Shown: one piece after another, positions 15,137-23,220 of the stretch
Numbering within the stretch: position 1 is the stretch's first letter
Layout: each line of letters starts with the position of its first letter
Notes under the pieces: generated by a model
The model's input: only the letters and a program-made list of their open reading frames with translations
The model's database searches: none
What the model was told of the DNA's origin: nothing
Made by a program: the position numbers and the translations under genes
Source of the DNA: a virus
Strand: one strand, 5' to 3'
DNA length: 23,899 nucleotides
Virus record (IMG/VR): IMGVR_UViG_3300031759_001473
Coordinates: 1-23,899 of that record

Positions 15137-18100
15137 TTATTGCTCCGAGTTAGCCAATTGTATGTGTACTGCATCAGGCTTGCTGAATGTGCCGCCCCAA
15201 CGCAATCCGTATTGTGCAAGGTCGACAGTTCTAGCGATTAGCGGGCATTGACTACTATCAATTGCCACACCACTGTTGTGTGGGCTGCCTGTACCTCCCG
15301 CACTAGCTGGTTTCGCAGGGGTTGTTATGCCCCCGGCAGTTGGATTATTTGGTCCACCACCAGCTGCTAGCCATTTCTGATAGATTGCTTCTTGATCAGC
15401 TGGACTACGGTATGCACTGGTAATAGTTATTTTTGCTCCGGTACTGGTTTTAAAATCCTGTGCCATAGTTAATATTGCATTTTTAAATGTACCATTAAGT
15501 TGATCAAAATTACTTCTAGTTCCGGTACCATTTCCTTGGAATGTAAACACATCATCAGGATTAATCCCTGTTGTATTATCACCACCAAGACTCGCAACTC
15601 CGGTGGTAGTTGCAGCACCGCCTGCAGACAACACATCAATGGCGTATCTACCCTGATTATAATAGTCGGAACCATTGCGCCCGTATGCATCTTCCAATAA
15701 ACCCTGCTTGCGCCATTCTAATGCAGAATCTACACTTCTAAATTGATGTGCAACAAATAGCATGCCTGCTGCCATACAAATATCATCACTAGTGGTTATT
15801 CCACCATTACTCAGTAATGCGGTATAGTTGTCAGTGAACTCATTAAATTGTATAGTGTCTTGAACATTAGGGTTACTAAAGAAGTCATCTTGGCTTTGTA
15901 TACCGTCTTTACCAGTCCAACTTTCACTGTTACTCAGAGTCGATGTGCCGTATTGGTTTATAGCATCTGGCTTAATGTATCCGGCATCGGCTAGGTATTG
16001 TGCATCAACTTGATACTTGCCAATCCTAGTAGAATCATCACTGACCATACTGTAATTAAATTGACTTTCAAAATATCCTAATTCAGCCATTAGTGCTTTT
16101 ACCTGTTGTTGGGTAAACTTGGGCGAACTAGTACCAATACCTCCTGGAGGGTTAAAAGTTGTTGATTTCTTTAGGAACTCTGCAGGACAAGTATTGCCAA
16201 CAACTTGCGTTCCGGCGGCATTAGTGATACCATCGTCTCCAGTTTGTGCTGGACTATTTCCCGATTCTTCGGTGCGTACAGGATTACCTGATCCGTCAGT
16301 TACAGTAGATCCGTTACTTGTAGTTAATACTCCGCCTGATTGTTGGCCAGCATTTGCCAATGCCTGTTTTACTGTAGCCTGATGCGTTGCAATCTGCGTT
16401 GCCACCATATCTACAGTAATATACCCAACGGCATGTCCTGGATCAAATGCAGGATTTGCATTATATTGTGGACTGCCACCAGGCCATATCACGAAACTTC
16501 CGGGCTTGCCCACTGCTGCAGGCCATAAAATAGTCAAGTAAATATCCACTAGGCGTGGACTTGGTGCTTTGCCATTTAGATTATTAAATTGAAAATACTT
16601 AGTAACGTATTGACATTGTGTGGCTCGATCCATTGCCCGCAATGCATCAGTAGTAGTACCAATGCTGGTTGCAGCTGCTTTACCGAATTGGATAAGTCCA
16701 GTATAGCCCAAGCTATTAGTAATTGCCGGATCCATTGTACCACCGGTTTCTAAATGCATACATGCCAACATGTCTATATAACTTAGGTTTAATGTATTTG
16801 CAGATAGTTGCACGGCGTTAATAAAATCTGTATCTGTGGTCCAAGGAGTCGGTCTTCCTTTATCAAGATTATTACCATTAGGTGGAGGTAACGTATTATT
16901 AATCGCGCCACCGCCCATCTTAGGAGTACATACACTACTGCCAACTTCTTTAGTCAACGGAGCCGGCGTTCCAGTTCTTACCCAAGGCTCATGACTTGGT
17001 AGTATAGTAACTACGCTATCAACTGCCTGTGGTACACTACTCCAAAGTTTAGTTAAACTACTGTCGTATGTAGTGTCTGCAAGTTTATTCTTGGGAATGA
17101 CTGGGCATGAAATACTATTTCCGCCACTGCCACCGTTTAGATCAAGAGTACTACCATCAATCTTCATTGCGGACGCGGAACTCATGTTGAGTTTGCCATC
17201 ACTGCTGACAATAACTTGACCACCGCCCATGCTCATCTTGGCACCGTATATCAGCGTACTGTCTGCACCACCAATTTTAATCTGTCCGCTGGTCATAGTT
17301 GTTGCCGTTGCGCTATCCATATTGATACTGCCGCCGGCCTGCATGTTGATATCATTGTCGGCATGTAGATTTAGTGTACCTTCGGTGCGTATACTTAAAT
17401 CACCACCTGTATAAACTTTAATACCAGTATCATCTATCTCTACCCAGCTGGTACCATTCTTATGAGCAATGTACATTGTACTTTGATCATCGTTCATTAG
17501 TATTTGATGTCCACCAGCTGTTCGTAATCTTATTAATTGATCAACACCATTCGCATCACCATCGTCCATGACAAAAGTGTGCCCACCTTTACGACTGGGT
17601 ACTGCAAATTGATCCGGAGGTATTGTGCCACTGGCTACTTTAGTTGCATAGTCTGGATCATCAGCAGGATCTTTTGTCAATGCTCGACCTGGAGTACTGA
17701 TACCAAAAACATGGCTCGGGGTTTCTCTTTGACTGCTACTACTTATTGCCCCACGAACTTTATCTCGATCCAACCCCTGCTGGAATAATATATTTGCTTG
17801 GAATTCATGTATTGGTTTGGCATTATTATAAAATACGCTGTCGAAATAGTTTTCAACATTCTCGTTAAACTCTGCCACAGGCAAATATTGCGGGGGTACA
17901 TGATTTTCAGGAAGAATACTGGCTTTAATGTCAGCACTGGCACTGTTACGATCAACAAAATTGCCCGCGGCCATTGCCGGTACCATCCATTGACTTATTC
18001 CGGGGCTAATACAAGCAAACCAATAACCCCTACCAGGTTGTCCGTTTACGAATGTACATAATACTTGACTACCTATATCAGGGGGAGTCATCCACATACC

Positions 18101-18382
18101 GTATGTGTGGTGTACGTCGGCAAATTTATTATTAATATCGCCTGCTTGTGCAAAGGTAGTCCCAAAATAAGGACTAGCATAATTTACCTTACGCCAATTA
18201 TGTTCACTATTTTCATCTCCCCCAAAGTCAGGAATCCACACACGCAGTCTACCGTTTCTTGCAGGTGCAAGATTGTCCTTGACTATGCCTACATAAGTTC
18301 CGGTGTCGTTTTTAACCCCGGCAACCGATTCTCGGTCAAAGTTCTTTGCTATTTTTTTGCCTACTACGCCATCTTGTGCCAT
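15137..18382 (-). CDS. gp5: gp5-type baseplate spike with two lysozyme-like domains and an M15-type peptidase domain
   Basis: The product has 1,081 residues, against 575 for T4 gp5, the cell-puncturing spike. Residues about 25-135 form the gp5/VgrG OB-fold (YVGIVKDNLAPARNGRLRVW; WFACISPG). Residues about 262-425 are the triple-stranded beta-helix region, with repeats such as GGHQILMNDDQSTMYI and GTLNLHADNDINMQAGGSIN. A transglycosylase-like domain follows at about 510-680, with CMHLETGG and GYTGLIQF; the candidate catalytic Glu is E545. A second lysozyme-like domain spans about 740-920, with YFESQFNYS (candidate E772) and GKYQ at 788-791. Residues about 955-1081 carry SPHNSGVAID (1033-1042) and VHIQ (1072-1075), the S-x-H-x-x-G-x-A-x-D and late-His signature of M15/VanY zinc peptidases. 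In T4 the single lysozyme lies between OB-fold and helix; here all three enzymes follow the helix. Activity is inferred from motifs. Confidence 0.9.
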   Translation of the reverse strand: MAQDGVVGKKIAKNFDRESVAGVKNDTGTYVGIVKDNLAPARNGRLRVWIPDFGGDENSEHNWRKVNYASPYFGTTFAQAGDINNKFADVHHTYGMWMTPPDIGSQVLCTFVNGQPGRGYWFACISPGISQWMVPAMAAGNFVDRNSASADIKASILPENHVPPQYLPVAEFNENVENYFDSVFYNNAKPIHEFQANILFQQGLDRDKVRGAISSSSQRETPSHVFGISTPGRALTKDPADDPDYATKVASGTIPPDQFAVPSRKGGHTFVMDDGDANGVDQLIRLRTAGGHQILMNDDQSTMYIAHKNGTSWVEIDDTGIKVYTGGDLSIRTEGTLNLHADNDINMQAGGSINMDSATATTMTSGQIKIGGADSTLIYGAKMSMGGGQVIVSSDGKLNMSSASAMKIDGSTLDLNGGSGGNSISCPVIPKNKLADTTYDSSLTKLWSSVPQAVDSVVTILPSHEPWVRTGTPAPLTKEVGSSVCTPKMGGGAINNTLPPPNGNNLDKGRPTPWTTDTDFINAVQLSANTLNLSYIDMLACMHLETGGTMDPAITNSLGYTGLIQFGKAAATSIGTTTDALRAMDRATQCQYVTKYFQFNNLNGKAPSPRLVDIYLTILWPAAVGKPGSFVIWPGGSPQYNANPAFDPGHAVGYITVDMVATQIATHQATVKQALANAGQQSGGVLTTSNGSTVTDGSGNPVRTEESGNSPAQTGDDGITNAAGTQVVGNTCPAEFLKKSTTFNPPGGIGTSSPKFTQQQVKALMAELGYFESQFNYSMVSDDSTRIGKYQVDAQYLADAGYIKPDAINQYGTSTLSNSESWTGKDGIQSQDDFFSNPNVQDTIQFNEFTDNYTALLSNGGITTSDDICMAAGMLFVAHQFRSVDSALEWRKQGLLEDAYGRNGSDYYNQGRYAIDVLSAGGAATTTGVASLGGDNTTGINPDDVFTFQGNGTGTRSNFDQLNGTFKNAILTMAQDFKTSTGAKITITSAYRSPADQEAIYQKWLAAGGGPNNPTAGGITTPAKPASAGGTGSPHNSGVAIDSSQCPLIARTVDLAQYGLRWGGTFSKPDAVHIQLANSEQ

Positions 18383-18394
18383 TTGTTATTCCAT

Positions 18395-20977
18395 TTATAC
18401 TATTGTGCTACCATCGCTGAATGCGTTATTACCTATATCAACTGTAGTTCCATTTTGTGCAATCTTTTGTAAATTTGTTGTGTCGGTTGAGGTATCGGCA
18501 GCCGGTATTTGTTCATAGGGATCTATTACAGATTGTCTTTGTACTTCGCTGACATTGTCGTCATTAGTAGGCCCCTGCTCTTGGCTGACTTCTTCTGGAT
18601 CCGGAGAAGAATCAATACTACTGCCGGTTACTTTTGAACTGTCTAATTTATCTGATTTCTGTGTTGACGGATTTCTAGTCACATCAGTTGATTGATTATC
18701 CCAGCCCTTGCTTACTTGTCCGGAGTTTGGTTGATTTGGATAGCGTACTAATTCCAACGTCTGTGTAAATTTACCACCCCTAAACTCACTATCAACTTTA
18801 ATTACTTTATAATATCCACTAAAATAACTTACTGTATACTTACTGTCTTTTCTTAGTAGTCCAGTATTTTCATCTATATCAACTGGAGTTTTGAATGTAA
18901 CGTTACAGAAGATTTCGCCATTATCCATGGCAATACTACCGCCACTAGGTAGATATTGATTTTTGTATGTTAATTTTAAAAATCCCGGATTATAAAATAT
19001 GTCGTCTTGTTTGATAAATTCTGGATCGCCCAATATTTGTAGTTTTAAATTTATCATATCACCTTGGGCATTGGTATAAAAACTTTGTATAACATTACCG
19101 GCATTTTGTGCTGCGCTACGAGTCTCGGATCCGCCAGCCATAGTTCCATGATCACCACTTCGTAATTTATATTGATTGGGTTGTATATCGTTTACTTGTT
19201 TTGACAATTTACCAGTATCTTTGTCTTGGTCATCTTTTGCAGATATATTTAATGCAGTAGTGTTACCTTTATTGACTTGTAATGCTGTAAAATACAACGC
19301 ATTAAAGTCTATGTCAAAACTTATAACTTCTGTGTTATGACCAGTATAGATATATTGATAATCTTTTACTGATCCAGGCGGGGTCGTTACTGGTGCTGCG
19401 GGATGTCTACTATTGTGATAGGTATACGGTTGTATGTAATAGGTTATAATCTTACCCCATTCATTTCGAGTTTTGTCAAACTTTGTAAGTTTAACTTGCG
19501 GTACTACTCGATACCAGTTCACAGGTTGCCCTTGTTTTAAATCACTTAACTGTTGTGCAGTAATTTGTGTGGTATTGGGATTTTTATTTTGAATCGCTGG
19601 ATCATTTAATTGTGATAAAATATAGTCACTGTTTTGCATCACCATGTCAATAATTGACATTATTTGAGTTCCGGCATTTAATGAGAATACAGAAGTTGAT
19701 AAATCAGGACCAGTTTTAGTAGAATCTTTTGCGGTAGTAGATGGGGTATTGTCTGCACTATTCTTTTTAGGATCTACTATACTAGACTCACTAATTTTAC
19801 TGTCAATAACAAAATTAATTTGATCTGCATAATCCATATTGCCATCAGCGGCTTCTTTAATGTTCCAATAATTGTATGCAGCTGCAAAACTGGCAGTAGA
19901 TATTGATGCAGGTGGCGGTGGGGGAACTGCCGCGGTACCAGTAGTATCTTCACTACCCCATGCATTTGCATCTAATTCTCTTTTTCTTTGTTCATCGGGG
20001 CTATTAAATTTATTATAAGTAGCAGTTTGTTCTCTTACTGAATCTACGGCATTCACCTCCTCAGTGGTAAGGGTACTTAGAAAATATTCTCCGACTGTTT
20101 TTGCAGTTACTGTAAAATTTGATTTGATAGCCTGAACCGATGTAAAATTTGCTTGATAATGAAATGGTACTGCTTGTATTACGTATTCTGCTCCTTTTAC
20201 ACTGGCTTTAATTTTAAAGTTGGTAATTTTAATAGGGATCCATTTAGATTGATTAGCAATTATAGTAGGATTGCCTGCATCATCCATCCCGTAAAAAGCA
20301 ATTTCTAATAGGTAAGGCATATCAAGATAATTTTTGCCTGTTAATTCTGCATTGTTGATATCCAAAATCCTATTCAACAATGTCATTCCATAGGGTTCAA
20401 TTATAGTGAAATTAATTTCTATAGCATTACTTGATCGTGTTTCTGTGTTAGGCACAATCAGTGTGGTCATTTTTAAATTATCAAAATAAAAATCATCTTT
20501 GAAATTTGCATCCCTTATACTACTGTATCTATTTGCCTCACTGATAAGATTTTTACTAATGGTAAAATTATTTGGTGTATTGACCATTGTATTATAATCA
20601 GCTGCAGTCAGTATATGCAGACTTAGATTATAGGTATAGGAAGCGTAACTACTTAATGGGTTGGGTTGCGGAGAAACTTCTGTGTATCCGTTGACCTGTA
20701 CCTGTGTATCTGCTACTGATTTTGCTTCATCTGCAGAATTATATCCAGCATAAGATCCACGCCCAGCACCGGCACCAGTTGGCGGTAATGGGGTAGTTGT
20801 TTCAGTCTGAGGTGCTCTAGATAAATTAGCAATGTCTTGTGCAGGTAATGGAACAGATCCTGAATTAGTACCAGTATTCTGTGTTACTGGATTGACGATT
20901 GTGGTTTGATTAGCCACAGCATCTGCAGCAGTGCTATTCGATCTTACTAGATCTCGTTGTGCTTGAGTTAACGGCAT
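18395..20977 (-). CDS. Large baseplate hub protein, gp27-type candidate
   Basis: The product has 860 residues. It lies just upstream of the spike gene, with gp53 before it, which suggests it is the hub ring that holds the spike (gp27 role; T4 gp27 has 391 residues). The first 105 residues are low in complexity and rich in Ser, Thr, Pro and Gln. A folded region starts at about 110 (YASYTYNLSLHILTAADYN) and continues with DDFYFDNLKMTTLIV, INFTIIEPYGMTLLNRI and MPYLLEIAFYGMDDAGN. A Pro run at 352-356 marks a linker. A later folded block holds YNPGFLKLTYKNQYLP and YFSGYYKVIKVDSEFRGGKF, similar to terminal segments of hub proteins in marine T4-like phages as I recall them. The last 90 residues are acidic and probably disordered. 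It starts three bases after the gp53 stop. The hub assignment rests mainly on position; structural baseplate protein is safer. Confidence 0.7.
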   Translation of the reverse strand: MPLTQAQRDLVRSNSTAADAVANQTTIVNPVTQNTGTNSGSVPLPAQDIANLSRAPQTETTTPLPPTGAGAGRGSYAGYNSADEAKSVADTQVQVNGYTEVSPQPNPLSSYASYTYNLSLHILTAADYNTMVNTPNNFTISKNLISEANRYSSIRDANFKDDFYFDNLKMTTLIVPNTETRSSNAIEINFTIIEPYGMTLLNRILDINNAELTGKNYLDMPYLLEIAFYGMDDAGNPTIIANQSKWIPIKITNFKIKASVKGAEYVIQAVPFHYQANFTSVQAIKSNFTVTAKTVGEYFLSTLTTEEVNAVDSVREQTATYNKFNSPDEQRKRELDANAWGSEDTTGTAAVPPPPPASISTASFAAAYNYWNIKEAADGNMDYADQINFVIDSKISESSIVDPKKNSADNTPSTTAKDSTKTGPDLSTSVFSLNAGTQIMSIIDMVMQNSDYILSQLNDPAIQNKNPNTTQITAQQLSDLKQGQPVNWYRVVPQVKLTKFDKTRNEWGKIITYYIQPYTYHNSRHPAAPVTTPPGSVKDYQYIYTGHNTEVISFDIDFNALYFTALQVNKGNTTALNISAKDDQDKDTGKLSKQVNDIQPNQYKLRSGDHGTMAGGSETRSAAQNAGNVIQSFYTNAQGDMINLKLQILGDPEFIKQDDIFYNPGFLKLTYKNQYLPSGGSIAMDNGEIFCNVTFKTPVDIDENTGLLRKDSKYTVSYFSGYYKVIKVDSEFRGGKFTQTLELVRYPNQPNSGQVSKGWDNQSTDVTRNPSTQKSDKLDSSKVTGSSIDSSPDPEEVSQEQGPTNDDNVSEVQRQSVIDPYEQIPAADTSTDTTNLQKIAQNGTTVDIGNNAFSDGSTIV

Positions 20978-20980
20978 TGA

Positions 20981-21289
20981 TTAAATACCTAAGTTAGTAA
21001 CAAGTGTAGTCTTTTTAGGAATAAAAATTGTTACGCCTGCTTGAAAATCAAATATCGGATCATCTAGGCTATTGGGGTTACGTGCTTTGAATACCCACCA
21101 TAAACCACTATCACCATATAAATCATATGCTAACAAATCGGGACGATATTGGTAAGTCCCGTTAATGGTAAACGATACATCATCTGGTTGTTTATCAATT
21201 GATCTATTAACTAAAAGATCTAAAAACTGCCCACCAAAAGTATTTGTGTTATAGTATGGACTAGATTTGCTATAAGTTACTGTAGTCAT
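20981..21289 (-). CDS. gp53: Baseplate wedge protein gp53
   Basis: The product has 102 residues, shorter than T4 gp53 (196). In T4, gp53 clamps the inner wedge proteins and allows wedges to join around the hub. The family core is clear: YQYRPDLLAYDLYGDSGLWW at about 47-66, then VFKARNPNSLDDPI and a C-terminal LysM-like strand (TIFIPKK). It lacks the extra length of the T4 protein but matches the short versions in marine T4-like phages. Its ATG overlaps the upstream stop by one base (TAATG), and a GGAGGA lies eight bases before it within the last codons of the upstream gene, so translation is both coupled and well initiated. Confidence 0.9.
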   Translation of the reverse strand: MTTVTYSKSSPYYNTNTFGGQFLDLLVNRSIDKQPDDVSFTINGTYQYRPDLLAYDLYGDSGLWWVFKARNPNSLDDPIFDFQAGVTIFIPKKTTLVTNLGI

Positions 21290-22155
21290 TATAGGAATCC
21301 TCCGTTACCGCTTAATAATTTGCCTTGACTAAATGCTGTTAGGGACATGTTATTATGTACATTGCGTCTGCTATAAATGGGTTGGACTGTTACTGTTAAT
21401 TGGCTAGTTGTCGGAAGTCGCACTAACTGTGTATTTCCATTAGTCGAGCTTTGATCTGTATATGGAATTTCTACATAATCTACATCAGCTGGCATGGTGT
21501 GTTGAAAACTTGTCACAACACAACTTACGTGCGGAAAATATAATTCGCCGTAGCCATCCAAGAAAACAATTGGTGGGGGATTTCCGGCTAAACTATCGTT
21601 CGCCCCAAAAAACATTTTAGTACAACTTCTAAAATAGTATATTGCAGCCAACAAGTATAGTCCATCATCTCTATTCTGGACTGCGAAATCACCGGTTATA
21701 GTAATTGCCGACACATCAGAGCCTTCATAAAAATAATTTTTGTAGTTACTGTGTGTTAATGCTTGTTCTTGATATCGAGCATTATGTGTGACTGTTACAC
21801 TAGGGGTATAAGGAAATACAACACCATTGGTTCTTTTTAATATTTCCATTAATTGATTGTTTTGATCTTTATAAAACAAACTACTACCAGCTGGTAATCC
21901 AATTTTCACACGCCAATCATTATTATACAAGTTAGTGGGGTTAGTGGGTGAGTTTGGGAAAAACTGTGTGGATATTCCGGGCGGAGTTGATTTATTAAAC
22001 AACGAACTTATTCCACCATCCAATAACCCAGCAATTTGTTTTCGAATTCCTGACGGATCTACTATGTTTAATGCGGTGTCCAGAATTCCCCCACCGGATG
22101 TAAGTCCCGGGGATGCGGTTGGATCGTTTGCACCAGCGTCTGGTAGTAATGCCAT
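21289..22155 (-). CDS. Baseplate tail-tube protein, gp48/gp54 type
   Basis: The product has 288 residues; T4 gp48 has 364 and gp54 has 320. These two related proteins sit between the baseplate hub and the tail tube and start tube growth. After a Gly/Pro-rich N-terminal 70 residues comes WRVKIGLP (81-88), then GVVFPYTPSVTVTHNARYQE (111-130), LTHSNYKNYFYEGSD (133-147) and ITITGDFAVQN, a pattern shared with tube-type proteins, and DVDYVEIPY at 224-232. I cannot tell gp48 from gp54 by eye, and only one of the pair is present here. It is the first gene of the leftward operon. The ATG at 22155 has an AGGA at 22163-22166 and an exact late box just upstream. Confidence 0.85.
   Translation of the reverse strand: MALLPDAGANDPTASPGLTSGGGILDTALNIVDPSGIRKQIAGLLDGGISSLFNKSTPPGISTQFFPNSPTNPTNLYNNDWRVKIGLPAGSSLFYKDQNNQLMEILKRTNGVVFPYTPSVTVTHNARYQEQALTHSNYKNYFYEGSDVSAITITGDFAVQNRDDGLYLLAAIYYFRSCTKMFFGANDSLAGNPPPIVFLDGYGELYFPHVSCVVTSFQHTMPADVDYVEIPYTDQSSTNGNTQLVRLPTTSQLTVTVQPIYSRRNVHNNMSLTAFSQGKLLSGNGGFL
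21298..21303 (-). promoter_or_regulatory. Strong Shine-Dalgarno for gp53 inside the upstream gene
   Basis: The minus strand reads GGAGGA, eight bases before the gp53 ATG. The same bases encode the Gly-Gly near the C-terminus of the upstream tube protein. With the TAATG overlap, this fixes the gp53 start. Confidence 0.8.
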
Positions 22156-22175
22156 TATTATTTCCTAGTATATTG

Positions 22176-22183
22176 TATTTATA
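22176..22183 (-). promoter_or_regulatory. T4-type late promoter for the baseplate operon
   Basis: The minus strand reads TATAAATA, an exact match to the T4 late promoter consensus recognised by gp55-loaded RNA polymerase. The expected start, about six bases downstream, would leave a leader of about 15 bases that contains AGGA before the ATG at 22155. It is the only exact late box seen in the leftward spacers, so it probably drives the whole operon. Confidence 0.8.
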
Positions 22184-22214
22184 AACAGAATTATCTGCTA
22201 CTATTATAAAAGAC

Positions 22215-22244
22215 TTGACAACTCTACGATAAATATGTTAGTAT
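22215..22244 (+). promoter_or_regulatory. Sigma70-like promoter with extended -10 for the late sigma gene
   Basis: A perfect TTGACA (-35) lies at 22215-22220. Eighteen bases on is TAGTAT (22239-22244), four of six matches to TATAAT, preceded by TG one base earlier (TGTTAGTAT), which makes an extended -10. This would let host polymerase transcribe the sigma gene before late transcription. A rival reading is the late-like GATAAATA at 22228-22235, seven of eight matches. Confidence 0.6.
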
Positions 22245-22252
22245 ACGCTAAC
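22237..22252 (+). repeat. Inverted repeat over the -10 of the late sigma promoter: possible operator
   Basis: GTTAG at 22237-22241 and CTAAC at 22248-22252 form a 16-base imperfect palindrome with a 6-base centre. It overlaps the proposed -10 element and extends to the likely start site, a usual place for a repressor. Five-base arms can occur by chance. Confidence 0.35.
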
Positions 22253-22256
22253 TAAT

Positions 22257-22263
22257 AAGGAAG
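22257..22263 (+). promoter_or_regulatory. Shine-Dalgarno that selects a GTG start for gp55
   Basis: AAGGAAG lies five bases before GTG at 22269. No in-frame ATG exists until residue 35, which lacks a comparable site, so the GTG is the best start. Confidence 0.75.
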
Positions 22264-22268
22264 CAAAG

Positions 22269-23150
22269 GTGAAACATAATTACCTCAACAACAAAGACAT
22301 ATTAAAAGAAATCCACAAAAGTAAATCCACGTACTGCACGTTTACCAAACCAGAATATGCAGATTATGATATGATTTTACCGGATATCAGCAAAATAAAC
22401 AAAAAGAACATCTTAGAAGCAAGAAAATTACGTGCCGAGAGACTGACCAAGCTAGCCTATGACGCAAGTATTGCCGAAGGAATCAAGAAGAAATTAGATG
22501 AATTTGAGATAAAACTCAAAGATGTTCCGGCTACAGATGTAGTGTTTAGAGTAATGACTTGGGATCATATTCCCGTAGATGATGCCAAAACCAAAAAAGC
22601 ACGTATGAATGCCCTAGAGATTGAAGACGACGAAGATCCTTTAATTACAGAATACGATGAAATGGATTTGACGCATACCAAATATGTCAAAGTTAACTTC
22701 CCGCCATTTCAGCATTATATGGTTGATGAAGACAATAACCCTGTACTAGTGGGTAAAAGTCACTGGAAGGGCGATTTTGAAACTGGTGAGTTCGATAAGA
22801 TGCACGGTAACATGACTAAGAAATTAGCTCATATGTTTATGAAATTGTGCGAACGCTATGCTACCCGTAGTAATTGGCGTGGGTACACTTATAACGATGA
22901 GATGCGCAGTCAAGCATTGTTACAATTGACTTACATAGGATTACGTTTTGATGAATCAAAATCAGCTAATCCTTTTGCTTATTATACTGCAGCCGTCACA
23001 AACTCATTTACTAGAGTATTGAATATAGAAAAACGTAATCAAAATATACGTGATGACATTTTAGAGATGTCGGGTCTTAATCCCTCTTACACTCGTCAGG
23101 GCATGAGTGGTGGATATAGTAGTGGAGGGGGGCACGAATCAGACGAATAG
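22269..23150 (+). CDS. gp55: Late-transcription sigma factor, gp55 type
   Basis: The product has 293 residues, against 185 for T4 gp55, which joins host core RNA polymerase and recognises TATAAATA late promoters. The conserved region is at about 183-262: a helix with MKLCERYATRSNWRGYTYND, EMRSQALLQLTYIGLRFDES and KSANPFAYYTAAVTNSFTRV, followed by a basic stretch (LNIEKRNQNIRDDIL). This is the gp55/sigma region 2-like signature. The extra length is N-terminal, including an acidic segment (EIEDDEDPLITEYDEMD, about 117-133) and KVNFPPFQHY. The C-terminus is Gly/Ser-rich and ends HESDE; I see no hydrophobic clamp-binding motif like that at the end of T4 gp55. Start is a GTG with a good ribosome site. 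It is divergent from the baseplate operon and followed directly by a late box. Confidence 0.9.
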   Translation: MKHNYLNNKDILKEIHKSKSTYCTFTKPEYADYDMILPDISKINKKNILEARKLRAERLTKLAYDASIAEGIKKKLDEFEIKLKDVPATDVVFRVMTWDHIPVDDAKTKKARMNALEIEDDEDPLITEYDEMDLTHTKYVKVNFPPFQHYMVDEDNNPVLVGKSHWKGDFETGEFDKMHGNMTKKLAHMFMKLCERYATRSNWRGYTYNDEMRSQALLQLTYIGLRFDESKSANPFAYYTAAVTNSFTRVLNIEKRNQNIRDDILEMSGLNPSYTRQGMSGGYSSGGGHESDE

Positions 23151-23158
23151 TATAAATA
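23151..23158 (+). promoter_or_regulatory. T4-type late promoter for the homing endonuclease
   Basis: TATAAATA follows the gp55 stop codon (TAG, 23148-23150) without a gap. It is an exact late consensus. A start near 23164 would give a leader of about 57 bases before the endonuclease ATG. It lets the endonuclease be expressed late, apart from gp55. Confidence 0.75.
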
Positions 23159-23163
23159 TAAGT

Positions 23164-23213
23164 GTAGTTCGCGGGCGTCCACTCCCCAACTACTCTAATA
23201 CTTTATAGGAGTA
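23164..23213 (+). promoter_or_regulatory. Structured leader with two mutually exclusive hairpins before the endonuclease
   Basis: GTAGTT (23164-23169) can pair with AACTAC (23188-23193) around a GC-rich loop that includes a GGG and a CCCC. TACTC (23191-23195) can pair with GAGTA (23209-23213), which covers part of the Shine-Dalgarno AGGAG (23207-23211). The two stems share TAC at 23191-23193, so only one can form at a time. The loop is much richer in G and C than the surrounding DNA. A role in limiting translation is inferred; the stems are short. Confidence 0.4.
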
Positions 23214-23220
23214 CCAGCAA

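Noticed and set aside
15134-15141. Late-promoter-like AATAAATA on the minus strand before gp25
   Set aside because: The predicted start would fall on the gp25 ATG itself, leaving no leader. It overlaps the gp5 stop codon in AT-rich DNA and is probably chance.
18392-18399. Late-promoter-like TATAAATG on the minus strand before the gp5-type gene
   Set aside because: It has seven of eight matches, but the predicted leader would be only a few bases, too short for a ribosome site.
18065-18472. Plus-strand open frame of 135 codons
   Set aside because: It lies antisense across the start of the spike gene and end of the hub gene, has no recognisable motif or ribosome site, and the minus-strand frames match known families.
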